NCBI RefSeq assembly: GCF_030149425.1 | Contig: NZ_JASBRQ010000012.1 | Coordinates: forward strand, 1-49,334 | Reading direction: 5' to 3' | DNA: 49,334 nt | Origin: Maricaulis sp. | Lineage (GTDB): Bacteria > Pseudomonadota > Alphaproteobacteria > Caulobacterales > Maricaulaceae | Part shown: positions 26,320-33,649 of the stretch, piece by piece | Layout of the letters: each line of letters starts with the position of its first letter | How positions within the stretch are numbered: the first letter of the stretch is position 1 | Made by a program: the position numbers and the translations under genes | Notes under the pieces: model-generated | The model's database searches: none | What the model was told of the DNA's origin: nothing | Seen by the model: the letters and a program-made list of their open reading frames with translations, nothing else

Positions 26320-26324
26320 CTCCT
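26320..26324 (-). promoter_or_regulatory. Ribosome-binding site deciding a GTG start
   Basis: AGGAG on the minus strand, seven bases before GTG at 26312. It supports the shorter acyl-CoA dehydrogenase and argues against the TTG at 26390. Confidence 0.75.
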
Positions 26325-26421
26325 GTCGGTTATGAAGGGAACTGAACAAGAATTTGCCGGAGGCCTAAACCTAGTTGGCGGCCGCGGCAAGTTTCATCTG
26401 TAACTATCCTGACCGAGGTCA

Positions 26422-27411
26422 ATGCGCCCCATGTATCCTGCCACCCGCCTTCGCCGCACCCGCCAGGCTGATTGGAGCCGCCGCCTCGTCCAGGAAAAGA
26501 CCCTGCAAACCAGTGATCTGGTCTGGTCCGTCGTGGTCAGCGACACAGCTGACCCGCGCGAGCCGGTGGCAGCCCTGCCGGGTGTGGACAGATTATCCTT
26601 GAAGGCTCTGGCCGAGGCCGCCAGGGAGGCGGAGGCGCTGGGTATTCCGGCCATGGCGATCTTCCCGCACATCGATCCGGCCAAGAAAGATGAAGCCGGC
26701 CGTGAAGCCCTTAATCCCGATGGGCTGGTGCCGCAGGCGATCAAGACCATCAAGGATGCGGCGCCCAATGTCGGGGTGATCTGCGATGTCGCGCTCGACC
26801 CCTTCACCACCCACGGTCATGACGGTGTCCTCGACGGCGACTATGTCGCCAATGATGCCACCGTGGACAGCCTGATCCAGCAAGCCCTGATCCAGGCCGA
26901 TGCCGGCTGCGATGTCGTCGCCCCGTCCGACATGATGGATGGCCGTATCGGCGCGATCCGCGATGCGCTGGAAAGTGCCGGCCATCACAATACGATGATC
27001 CTGTCCTATGCCGCCAAATACGCGTCCGGCTTTTACGGCCCCTATCGCGACGCGATCGGCTCGGCTGCGGCGCTGAAAGGCGACAAGAAGACCTACCAGA
27101 TGGATCCGGCCAATGCGGAGGAATGCCTGCGCGAGGTCGAACTGGATATCCAAGAAGGCGCCGACATGGTCATGGTCAAGCCGGGCCTGCCTTATCTCGA
27201 CATCATCAAAACCCTGACCGACAATTTCCCTGTCCCGGTCCTGGCCTTCCAGGTTTCGGGCGAATACGCCATGGTCCAGGCCGCCGCCGCCAATGGCTGG
27301 ATTGATGGCGACCGGGTGATGTTGGAAAGCCTGATGAGTTTCAAGCGTGCGGGCGCGGCCGCGGTGATCACCTATTTTGCGCCGCGGGCGGCGCGGGCGT
27401 TGAACGGCTGA
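26422..27411 (+). CDS. hemB: Porphobilinogen synthase (delta-aminolevulinate dehydratase)
   Basis: The 329-residue enzyme condenses two 5-aminolevulinates into porphobilinogen. Both Schiff-base lysines are visible: Lys199 in LSYAAKYAS and Lys253 in MVKPGLPYLD. The metal loop reads DVALDPFTTHGHDG (122-135), so the three zinc cysteines of the mammalian/yeast type are replaced by Ala124, Asp126 and Asp134; this is the magnesium-type enzyme common in alphaproteobacteria and pseudomonads. ATGs at 26422 and 26431 are both possible, with GAGG at 26415-26418 too close to the first and 12 bases from the second. It is divergent from the acyl-CoA dehydrogenase. Confidence 0.96.
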   Translation: MRPMYPATRLRRTRQADWSRRLVQEKTLQTSDLVWSVVVSDTADPREPVAALPGVDRLSLKALAEAAREAEALGIPAMAIFPHIDPAKKDEAGREALNPDGLVPQAIKTIKDAAPNVGVICDVALDPFTTHGHDGVLDGDYVANDATVDSLIQQALIQADAGCDVVAPSDMMDGRIGAIRDALESAGHHNTMILSYAAKYASGFYGPYRDAIGSAAALKGDKKTYQMDPANAEECLREVELDIQEGADMVMVKPGLPYLDIIKTLTDNFPVPVLAFQVSGEYAMVQAAAANGWIDGDRVMLESLMSFKRAGAAAVITYFAPRAARALNG

Positions 27412-27420
27412 GGTCTTTGG

Positions 27421-27466
27421 CCTAACCTCCGCTCACAACGGAGATTTTATGACTCTTGAGTCCTGA
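27421..27466 (+). other. Hairpin-SD-ATG module with a five-codon reading frame
   Basis: CCTAACCTCC (27421-27430) starts a small hairpin, CTCCG (27427-27431) with CGGAG (27439-27443) and loop CTCACAA. GGAG is followed by ATTTT and ATG (27449), then ACT CTT GAG TCC TGA. The layout and the loop match the start region of the gene at 9943 closely. The frame encodes only M-T-L-E-S. It could be a leader peptide ahead of the terminator at 27470 or the decayed start of a lost gene. Confidence 0.4.
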
Positions 27467-27469
27467 CGT

Positions 27470-27492
27470 GCCCGCCACGGCGGCGGGCTTTT
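27470..27492 (+). terminator. Intrinsic terminator after hemB
   Basis: Seven-base arms GCCCGCC (27470-27476) and GGCGGGC (27482-27488) with a five-base loop, followed by TTTT. It lies 58 bases after the hemB stop and 45 bases before the next ATG. Confidence 0.8.
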
Positions 27493-27537
27493 CGAAAACC
27501 CAGTGATCCGCCCCTCATTCGGGCGGCATGTTTTCTT

Positions 27538-28041
27538 ATGTCAGGACACAAGACATTGACTTCAAATACCAAAACCAGACCAGAACTGACCATTCGCCCG
27601 GCAACACCGGACGATGTCGCAGCCTTGACTGCGCTCTCCTACAAGACAATCCGGGCGAAATACCCGCCCATCATCGGCTCCGAAACGGTCGAGGGCTATA
27701 TCGCCTCCGGCGCCGTCCCCAAATACTATGACGAGCGCAATGCCTGGCTCTCCGTGGCAGAAATCGACGGCGAACCCGTTGGCGCGGTCGCCCTGATGGA
27801 CCATGAGATCCACCTGATGATGGTCACGCTCGACCATCATCGCCAGGGGATTGGCGAGGCGCTTCTGCGACATGGCGAGGCGGCGCTGTTCGCCACGCAC
27901 GAGCGGATCGAGTTACAGACCTTCCGCGACAATCTTCAGGCGGTCAATTTCTACACCAAGCACGGCTGGACGCCGGTGCGGGAATATCCCATGGCCGAGA
28001 CCGGTATTGCCATGCTGACCATGCAGAAACAGCGACACTGA
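27538..28041 (+). CDS. GNAT-family N-acetyltransferase
   Basis: The 167-residue protein has a complete acetyl-CoA fold. The N-terminal strand is LTIRPATPDDVAALTAL, with WLSVAEIDGEPVGAVAL in the middle. The CoA-binding motif A reads MVTLDHHRQGIGEALLRHGE (Q/R-x-x-G-x-G/A). NLQAVNFYTKHGWTPV is the usual motif B. Substrate is unknown. The ATG at 27538 lacks a strong ribosome-binding site. It shares no operon with hemB, whose terminator intervenes. Confidence 0.9.
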   Translation: MSGHKTLTSNTKTRPELTIRPATPDDVAALTALSYKTIRAKYPPIIGSETVEGYIASGAVPKYYDERNAWLSVAEIDGEPVGAVALMDHEIHLMMVTLDHHRQGIGEALLRHGEAALFATHERIELQTFRDNLQAVNFYTKHGWTPVREYPMAETGIAMLTMQKQRH

Positions 28042-28045
28042 ACCG

Positions 28046-28114
28046 GGTGTGTGGGCACCATCGCCTGCTCTTGATCGCCAGGGGCGGTCGGAGCGAGAAT
28101 GGTGCCCGCACGCT
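28046..28114 (+). repeat. Long imperfect inverted repeat before the second GNAT gene
   Basis: GTGTGGGCACCAT (28049-28061) and ATGGTGCCCGCAC (28099-28111) pair over 13 bases with one G-U wobble, and the helix can be extended by about three pairs on the outside. An inner GATCGCC/GGCGGTC stem (28073-28079, 28083-28089) could stack within the loop. The structure ends 18 bases before the ATG at 28133, leaving GGAGG (28121-28125) exposed. No T run follows. It could be an RNA element in the leader or an operator. Confidence 0.45.
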
Positions 28115-28132
28115 TATCCTGGAGGCCTTGCG

Positions 28133-28684
28133 ATGATCGACTTCGCCCCCCTGCCCCGCCTGGAAACCGAACGCCTGATCCTGCGCGGTTGGCAGGACAG
28201 CGATATCGCGCCCTATGTGGCGATGAATGCCGATCCTGAGGTGATGCGCTATTTCGAGGCGCCGCTGAGCCGGCAGGACACCGAGAAAGCCCTCACCTGG
28301 TACCAGACCGGCGTGCGAACGACCGGCTTTGGCCGCCATGCGGTCGAGCTGAAATCGACCGGCGAATTCATCGGCATGACCGGGCTGATGGTGGTGGATT
28401 TCGAGTGCGATTTCACCGGCGCCGTTGAGGCCGGCTGGCGCATCGCCAAACCACACTGGCGCCGGGGCTATGCCAAGGAGGCGGCGGCCGAAGTGGTCCG
28501 CTGGGGACTTGAGGATATGGGGTTGGAGGCCATCATCGCCTTCGCCTCGACCCATAACCGCCCCTCCATCGGGGTGATGCAATCCATCGGCATGAGTCGC
28601 GATGAGAACGGCGATTTCGTGCATCCAGACATTCCGGCCGAACACGAATTGCAGCCGATGGAAGCCTGGTGGAAACGGCGCTAA
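28133..28684 (+). CDS. GNAT-family N-acetyltransferase (RimJ/RimL-like)
   Basis: The 183-residue protein starts LPRLETERLILRGWQDSDI, the hallmark of the RimJ/RimL subgroup that acetylates alpha-amino groups of ribosomal proteins and, in relatives, small amines. EAGWRIAKPHWRRGYAKEAAAEV is the CoA-binding motif and STHNRPSIGVMQSIGM is motif B. The ATG at 28133 has GGAGG seven bases upstream; an in-frame extension would run through the inverted repeat and is rejected. It may be co-transcribed with the first GNAT gene. Substrate is unknown. Its stop overlaps that of the convergent channel gene. Confidence 0.92.
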   Translation: MIDFAPLPRLETERLILRGWQDSDIAPYVAMNADPEVMRYFEAPLSRQDTEKALTWYQTGVRTTGFGRHAVELKSTGEFIGMTGLMVVDFECDFTGAVEAGWRIAKPHWRRGYAKEAAAEVVRWGLEDMGLEAIIAFASTHNRPSIGVMQSIGMSRDENGDFVHPDIPAEHELQPMEAWWKRR

Positions 28685-29310
28685 TCGCTGATCTTCATTG
28701 GCGGCAGTGACCATTTGAACAGGATGGCACAGCCGCGCAGGCCGAAGGCAATTGTCGCCGCGCCCAGCGTCACCCAGCTGACCGGGAGACCGACAGCGAG
28801 ACCGGCCACATAGGCGCCCGCTCCGGCCAGGGCCGCCAGGGCATAAACATCCTCGCGCAGCACCAGCGGCACATCATTGACGATGATATCGCGCAACAGC
28901 CCACCAAAGGCCGCGCTCATCACCCCGGTGAGCATGGCGATCGACCAGTGCGCACCGGCTGCCAACCCGGCCTGCGCACCGATAACGCAAAAAACCGACA
29001 GGCCGACCGCATCGGCCCAGTTGAGAACGGTCCGTCTTGACGCCAAAGCCTGTGCGCCCGGAGACAGAAAATAGCCCAAAAGCGCTCCGGCAAGCGCAAC
29101 ACCGAGATAGGACGGGTTGGCGATCCAGTAGACCGGCAGTGAGCCCAAGAGGACATCACGCAGCGTTCCGCCGCCCATGCCCGTCACCGCACCGAGTATG
29201 GCGGCACCAAAGGGATCAAGCGCCTTGCGTGCTGCCAGCATGCCGCCGGAGAAGGCGAAAAACCCGATCCCGGCATAGTCCAGGATGGCGAACAGGGCTT
29301 CAATGCTCAC
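28681..29310 (-). CDS. TRIC-family (UPF0126) cation channel
   Basis: The 209-residue membrane protein has seven helices and the two internal repeats of the UPF0126/TRIC family. Each repeat bears a glycine-rich kinked motif: GMGGGTLRDVLLG in the first half and AAFGGLLRDIIVN in the second. Bacterial homologues form trimeric monovalent-cation channels. The start is GTG at 29310, overlapping the upstream stop by four bases (GTGA), so translation is coupled to the two-TM protein. The family is clear; the ion carried here is inferred. Confidence 0.92.
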   Translation of the reverse strand: MSIEALFAILDYAGIGFFAFSGGMLAARKALDPFGAAILGAVTGMGGGTLRDVLLGSLPVYWIANPSYLGVALAGALLGYFLSPGAQALASRRTVLNWADAVGLSVFCVIGAQAGLAAGAHWSIAMLTGVMSAAFGGLLRDIIVNDVPLVLREDVYALAALAGAGAYVAGLAVGLPVSWVTLGAATIAFGLRGCAILFKWSLPPMKISD

Positions 29311-29864
29311 GCTCTGTCAGCCTCTGCCGTCTGGTTTTCCGCCGCCGCCATTTTGGCGTTGGCGTGCAGGCGCCGGGCCTGCTCGAAGCTGACGAGATCA
29401 TGCAGGTCCCGAGACCGCCACAACGCCGCAAACAATACGCCGACAGCCGCGGCCCAGGCCGCGATGATGGCGATCAGGGTGTAGACGAAGTCGACACCGA
29501 GAAACCCGTAGAACTCCGGTGCGACCTCGTTGACGGCCACCAGCGCACCGATCGGGATGGTGACGAGGAAAAGCGCATTGGCCCGAAAGACCTGCTCCAC
29601 GCGGCGCACATTGATCGCCGCATAGCGTTCAAGAAAATCGACCTGGTCATCATCCAGCCCGCCGAGCAGGCCGAGCCCGAGTTTCCATCGCTGCGAGCTG
29701 AGGATGTTACCCAGATCATCCTTACGGAAAGGCCAGCTGCCATGGCGCATGATCAGCACGGCGACGAGGAGCTTGGTTGTGCTGAAGGTCTCGGTCAGGC
29801 GTTTCCAGACGCCGAGGGCGACCTTGTCCGTCTCAACATAACGCCCGGTCTGGTCCTGGCTCAT
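29307..29864 (-). CDS. Two-helix membrane protein, unknown function
   Basis: The 185-residue product has a soluble N-terminal half (residues 1-98) with LTETFSTTKLLVAVLIMRHGSWPFRKDDLG and an LGLLGGLDDDQVDFLERYAAINVRR segment. Two membrane helices follow (about 99-119 and 126-148). A charged C-terminal tail (RSRDLHDLVSFEQARRLHANAK) then ends the protein. I recognise no family. It sits between a dehydrogenase and the TRIC-type channel with four-base overlaps on both sides, which suggests a shared function or complex with the channel. Confidence 0.8.
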   Translation of the reverse strand: MSQDQTGRYVETDKVALGVWKRLTETFSTTKLLVAVLIMRHGSWPFRKDDLGNILSSQRWKLGLGLLGGLDDDQVDFLERYAAINVRRVEQVFRANALFLVTIPIGALVAVNEVAPEFYGFLGVDFVYTLIAIIAAWAAAVGVLFAALWRSRDLHDLVSFEQARRLHANAKMAAAENQTAEADRA

Positions 29865-30724
29865 TTATCCCGCTCCAGCCGTGCGATCAGGCTGGACGTG
29901 TCCCAGCGATTGCCGCCCATGGCCTGCACATCGGCATAGAATTGGTCAACCAGGGCCGCGACCGGCAGGGTCGACCCATTGCGCCGCGCCTCGTCCAGGG
30001 CAATGCGAAGATCCTTGCGCATCCAGTCGATGGCGAAGCCATAATCGAACTTGCCCTCGACCATGGTCTGCCAGCGGTTTTCCATCTGCCAGGACTGCGC
30101 CGCCCCCTTGGAAATGGCACCGATCACGAGCTCCGGATCGAGCCCGGAGCGCTGGGCAAAGTGCAGGCCTTCCGACAGCCCCTGGACAATACCGGCAATG
30201 CAGATCTGGTTGACCATTTTGGCCAGCTGGCCGGCGCCGGCCTCGCCGATCAGGGTCATGGATTTGGCGTAGGCGTCTATCACCGGTTCAGCCCGGGAAA
30301 AACTGTCCGCCTCACCGCCGCACATAATGGTCAGCTGGCCGCTCTCCGCCCCGGCCTGACCGCCGGAGACCGGACCATCGACAAAGCCGATCCCCGCATC
30401 CCGGGCATCGCGGTCAAGTGACCGGGCCAGCTCGGCTGATGCGGTCGTGTGATCGATCAGGACCGCGCCGGCGCTCATCGCCGGAATAGCCTGCTCGGCG
30501 ATGGCCTGAACGTCTGGATCATCCCCCAGGCACATCATCACAAAATCAGCACCGGCCACCGCCTGTTCGACACTCGGCGCGGCGCTGCCCGGATGCTCTT
30601 GAGCCCAGGCTTGCGCCTTTGCACCGGTACGGTTCCAGACCCGGACCTCATGGCCGGCAGCGGCCAGGTGACCGGCCATCGGATATCCCATCACGCCCAG
30701 ACCCAGGAATGCGCAGACTGCCAT
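29861..30724 (-). CDS. NAD(P)-dependent beta-hydroxyacid dehydrogenase
   Basis: The product (287 residues) belongs to the 3-hydroxyisobutyrate/tartronate-semialdehyde reductase family. The Rossmann motif FLGLGVMGYPMAGHL is at the N-terminus, with VDGPVSGGQAGAESGQL for substrate binding and GAGQLAKMVNQI with the catalytic lysine. Three consecutive ATGs occur (30730, 30727, 30724); GGGGAG abuts the first, so the third, with about six bases of spacing, is preferred. It is distinct from mmsB (22180) and leads the coupled trio with the two-TM protein and the channel. Its substrate is uncertain; succinic or glyoxylic semialdehyde is possible. Confidence 0.88.
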   Translation of the reverse strand: MAVCAFLGLGVMGYPMAGHLAAAGHEVRVWNRTGAKAQAWAQEHPGSAAPSVEQAVAGADFVMMCLGDDPDVQAIAEQAIPAMSAGAVLIDHTTASAELARSLDRDARDAGIGFVDGPVSGGQAGAESGQLTIMCGGEADSFSRAEPVIDAYAKSMTLIGEAGAGQLAKMVNQICIAGIVQGLSEGLHFAQRSGLDPELVIGAISKGAAQSWQMENRWQTMVEGKFDYGFAIDWMRKDLRIALDEARRNGSTLPVAALVDQFYADVQAMGGNRWDTSSLIARLERDK

Positions 30725-30751
30725 CATCATCTCCCCTTCCAGCTATCCCCT

Positions 30752-30758
30752 TGCTAGT
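30752..30758 (+). promoter_or_regulatory. Candidate -10 element (TGCTAGT)
   Basis: TGCTAGT lies 28 bases before the penicillin-acylase-family ATG, at the same spacing as TGCTAGC before 9943. It resembles the GCTANAWC -10 type. A 61-bp divergent region leaves little room for other promoters. Confidence 0.35.
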
Positions 30759-30785
30759 CTTCTCCTCAAAGGGGAGCAAGTCATC

Positions 30786-33116
30786 ATGGTGAGAAGGATT
30801 TTGCGGTACGGCGGCTTGGCGCTGGGCGGTGTGGTGGCGATCGCCATTCTGTTCGCGGCGGTCTTCACATTGCGGCTGTACGGCTCCCTGCCTCAGACCG
30901 AAGGCACAATGCAGCTCGCCGGGCTGGAAGATGAGGTCCAGATCATCCGCGATCGCCATGCGGTTCCGCATATTTTCGCCACCGGTGATCATGATCTCTA
31001 CTACGCCTTGGGCGTAGCCCATGCACAGGACCGCCTGTGGCAAATGGAAATCACCCGCCGGGCCATTCGCGGCCGATTGTCGGAAGTCATCGGCGCGGCG
31101 GCGCTCGACACGGATATCTGGTATCGCACCATGGGGCTCGGCCCGGCCTCCGACACCGCCGTTTCCAACCTGCCGGCGGACGTTCAGGCGGCGTTGCAGG
31201 CCTATGCGGACGGGGTCAATGCGGTCATCGAGGCCCCGGGCTTTATCCCGCCGCCCGAATACCAGATCCTGATGTTCAATCCGGAACCCTGGACTGCAGG
31301 GGATACGGTTACGGTCTACAAGGCCATTGCCCTTGATCTGTTCGGCAATGCCTTCAGCGAACCACGCCTCAACACGCTGGTTGACCATCTCGGGGAGGAG
31401 CGCGCGCGCGAATTCATGGGACGCTATCCTGATGCGGCACCGCGCTCTTTGACCATGGCCGATATCGGGCTGGAACCGAGGCCTGCGACGGCCCCGGAAG
31501 AAGACGCCCCCATCCCCACCCGCGGCATCAATGATGACGCCCGCGGCGGCTCGAACAATTGGGTGCTGTCCGGGGCCATGACGGCGAGTGGACACCCTAT
31601 CCTGGCCAATGACCCTCACCTCGCCCTGCGCGCTCCGGCGATCTGGTATCTGGCCCGCCTGACCACACCAGAAGGTTCGGTTGTCGGCGTTACCCTGCCC
31701 GGCACACCCTTTGTCACCCTGGGCCGCAATGACCGCATCGCCTGGGGCTTCACCAATACCGGCCCGGATGTCGGCGACTTACAGGCGATCACGCGCGATG
31801 AGATTGTTGATCAGCGCGAGGAGTTGATCCGCGTCCGCTTCGGCAATGATGTGACCATTACCCGCCAGGCCACCGATCGCGGCCCCGTCCTCGACCCGGC
31901 GCATTTCGACTATGCCATTCCCGAGGGCGCCGATTATCTCGCCCTGCAATGGATGCTCGACGAGCCGGACGACACCACGCCGGGGGTGGGCATGCGGATC
32001 CTGCGCGGAGGCGGCTGGGATGATTTTGTTGCCGCCCTTGAGGGCTTTGTCGCACCGCAGCAGAGCATGGTCTTTGCCGCCGTTGACGGCGATATCGGCC
32101 TTTATGCTCCGGCGCGCATTCCCGTGCGTGACGAGACCGGGGTCTGGGTCGACACCATTCCGTTTGACGAATTACCCCATACCCGCAATCCACAGCGCGG
32201 ATTCGTGGCCACCGCGAACAATAAAATCGTCCCCGATGACTACCCCCATTACCTGACCAGTGAATGGTATGGCGTCAGCCGGATCACGCGCATTTACGAA
32301 GGCATTGAAGCGCGCTCGGATCACACCATGGCGAGCATGGCCGAGCTGCAATACGACACCGTCTCGACGGTCGCGCGCGCCATTTTGCCGGCGCTTGTCG
32401 AGGCCGAGCCGGACAGCGAAGCCGGTCGCATCGCCCTCTCCCTGATTGCCGACTGGGATGCGGACATGGCGATCGACATTCCCCAGCCGCTGATTTTCTC
32501 CGCCTGGATGCGCGAACTCGCACCGGCTTTCTATGATGACGAGCTGGGCGAGCTGGCACCGGAGTGGATCGGGTATCGCCAGCAATTCATGCAAGACATT
32601 CTGACCGGTGATCTGCAGCACTGGTGCGATGATATCGATACGGACGAGGCAGAGACCTGCCAGCAGCTCCTCGGACCGGCTCTTGACCGGGCCATGGCGG
32701 TGCTGAGCGAAACCCAGAGCGGCCGTATTGCGGACTGGCGCTGGGGCGATGCACATTATGCGCGCCATGCCCATACACCCTTCTCGGCGTTTCCGGTGCT
32801 CGACGGGATTTTCACCATCAACACGCCGATCCCGGGCGATGGATCCACCGTCAATGTCGCCCATCACCGCTGGACCGAGCCCGGATATTCAGTGTTCCAC
32901 GGCGCCTCCTACCGGGCGCTCTATGATCTGGGTGATCTCGATGCCTCGCAATTCATGATCACCACCGGTCAGTCCGGCAATGTCATGTCGCGTCATTATG
33001 ATGACCTGGCACCGCTTTGGGGCCGCGGCGAATATATCGAGATCCGCGCGGACTGGACGCCGGAACAATCGCCGGACGGAGCCAGAGTGCTGAGGCTTCA
33101 GCCGGCCGAGGAGTAA
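30786..33116 (+). CDS. Penicillin-acylase-family N-terminal nucleophile hydrolase
   Basis: The 776-residue enzyme belongs to the penicillin G/V acylase, AHL-acylase family that cleaves amide bonds. A membrane-anchor or signal helix (residues 10-29) exports it. The precursor has an alpha chain, then the autocleavage site Gly255-Ser256 in RGGSNNWVLSG, giving a beta chain with Ser256 as nucleophile. Supporting motifs are RDRHAVPHIFA, GVAHAQDRLWQME, ANDPHLALRAPAIWY and the late YRQQ...TGQSGN. GGGGAG nine bases upstream supports the ATG. Substrate could be an acyl-homoserine lactone or other acyl-amide; sequence does not decide. Its 3' end overlaps the convergent flavin reductase by 19 bases. Confidence 0.9.
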   Translation: MVRRILRYGGLALGGVVAIAILFAAVFTLRLYGSLPQTEGTMQLAGLEDEVQIIRDRHAVPHIFATGDHDLYYALGVAHAQDRLWQMEITRRAIRGRLSEVIGAAALDTDIWYRTMGLGPASDTAVSNLPADVQAALQAYADGVNAVIEAPGFIPPPEYQILMFNPEPWTAGDTVTVYKAIALDLFGNAFSEPRLNTLVDHLGEERAREFMGRYPDAAPRSLTMADIGLEPRPATAPEEDAPIPTRGINDDARGGSNNWVLSGAMTASGHPILANDPHLALRAPAIWYLARLTTPEGSVVGVTLPGTPFVTLGRNDRIAWGFTNTGPDVGDLQAITRDEIVDQREELIRVRFGNDVTITRQATDRGPVLDPAHFDYAIPEGADYLALQWMLDEPDDTTPGVGMRILRGGGWDDFVAALEGFVAPQQSMVFAAVDGDIGLYAPARIPVRDETGVWVDTIPFDELPHTRNPQRGFVATANNKIVPDDYPHYLTSEWYGVSRITRIYEGIEARSDHTMASMAELQYDTVSTVARAILPALVEAEPDSEAGRIALSLIADWDADMAIDIPQPLIFSAWMRELAPAFYDDELGELAPEWIGYRQQFMQDILTGDLQHWCDDIDTDEAETCQQLLGPALDRAMAVLSETQSGRIADWRWGDAHYARHAHTPFSAFPVLDGIFTINTPIPGDGSTVNVAHHRWTEPGYSVFHGASYRALYDLGDLDASQFMITTGQSGNVMSRHYDDLAPLWGRGEYIEIRADWTPEQSPDGARVLRLQPAEE

Positions 33117-33562
33117 CCGCCGCGGTAAAACTCCAGCGCCGGTACATCGCGCGGCGTATCCATAGCGACAATTTCGCCGACAATGATGTCGTGATCGCCA
33201 CCGGAATAAACCGCGTGGCGGCGGCAGGTGAAGCGCGCCACCGCATTGCTGATCAGCGGTGCCGCCTCGCCGGACCAGGCCACATGATTGGCTTTCAGGT
33301 CAGGGTTCTGCGCGCAAAGGGACGCCCAGTCCGATTGATCATGCGCGAGCACGTTGATGGCGTAATCGGTCGCATCGCGGAAGATTTCATAGCGCTCGGA
33401 TGCCTTGTCGACGGACCACAGCACCAGCATGGGATCGAGCGAGACCGAAGCAAAGGAATTCACCGTCATGCCCATCGCCACGCCGCCGCGAAAGGTCGTA
33501 ACCAGGGTCACGCCCGTTGGATAGCGCCCGAGCGCATCCCGGAAAGCACGGCTTTTGTTCAC
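33098..33562 (-). CDS. Flavin reductase domain protein (DIM6/NTAB-like)
   Basis: The 154-residue protein matches the FMN-binding split-barrel flavin reductases that supply reduced flavin to two-component monooxygenases. Motifs are FRDALGRYPTGVTLVTT, the segment GMTVNSFASVSLDPMLVLWSV and INVLAHDQ with ending GDHDIIVGEIVAM. The start is GTG at 33562 with GGGAG (33570-33574) seven bases upstream; the longer frame adds Arg/His-rich sequence unlike the family. No monooxygenase is adjacent, so the partner is unknown. Confidence 0.9.
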   Translation of the reverse strand: MNKSRAFRDALGRYPTGVTLVTTFRGGVAMGMTVNSFASVSLDPMLVLWSVDKASERYEIFRDATDYAINVLAHDQSDWASLCAQNPDLKANHVAWSGEAAPLISNAVARFTCRRHAVYSGGDHDIIVGEIVAMDTPRDVPALEFYRGGYSSAG

Positions 33563-33569
33563 GTATTTT

Positions 33570-33574
33570 CTCCC
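33570..33574 (-). promoter_or_regulatory. Ribosome-binding site deciding a GTG start
   Basis: GGGAG on the minus strand lies seven bases before GTG at 33562 and supports the 154-residue flavin reductase over a longer upstream start. Confidence 0.7.
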
Positions 33575-33649
33575 GAACCGGCGATGGAAACCTGACCTTA
33601 ACTGTGTCCGTCTACAAGAATGGCAAGAGCATAAACAAGGTGGATGCAC

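Noticed and set aside
33563..33649. Sigma54 or CtrA promoter before motB
   Set aside because: TGGCAAG is present but no matching GC/TTGC element at the right spacing, and no TTAA-N7-TTAA pair is visible.
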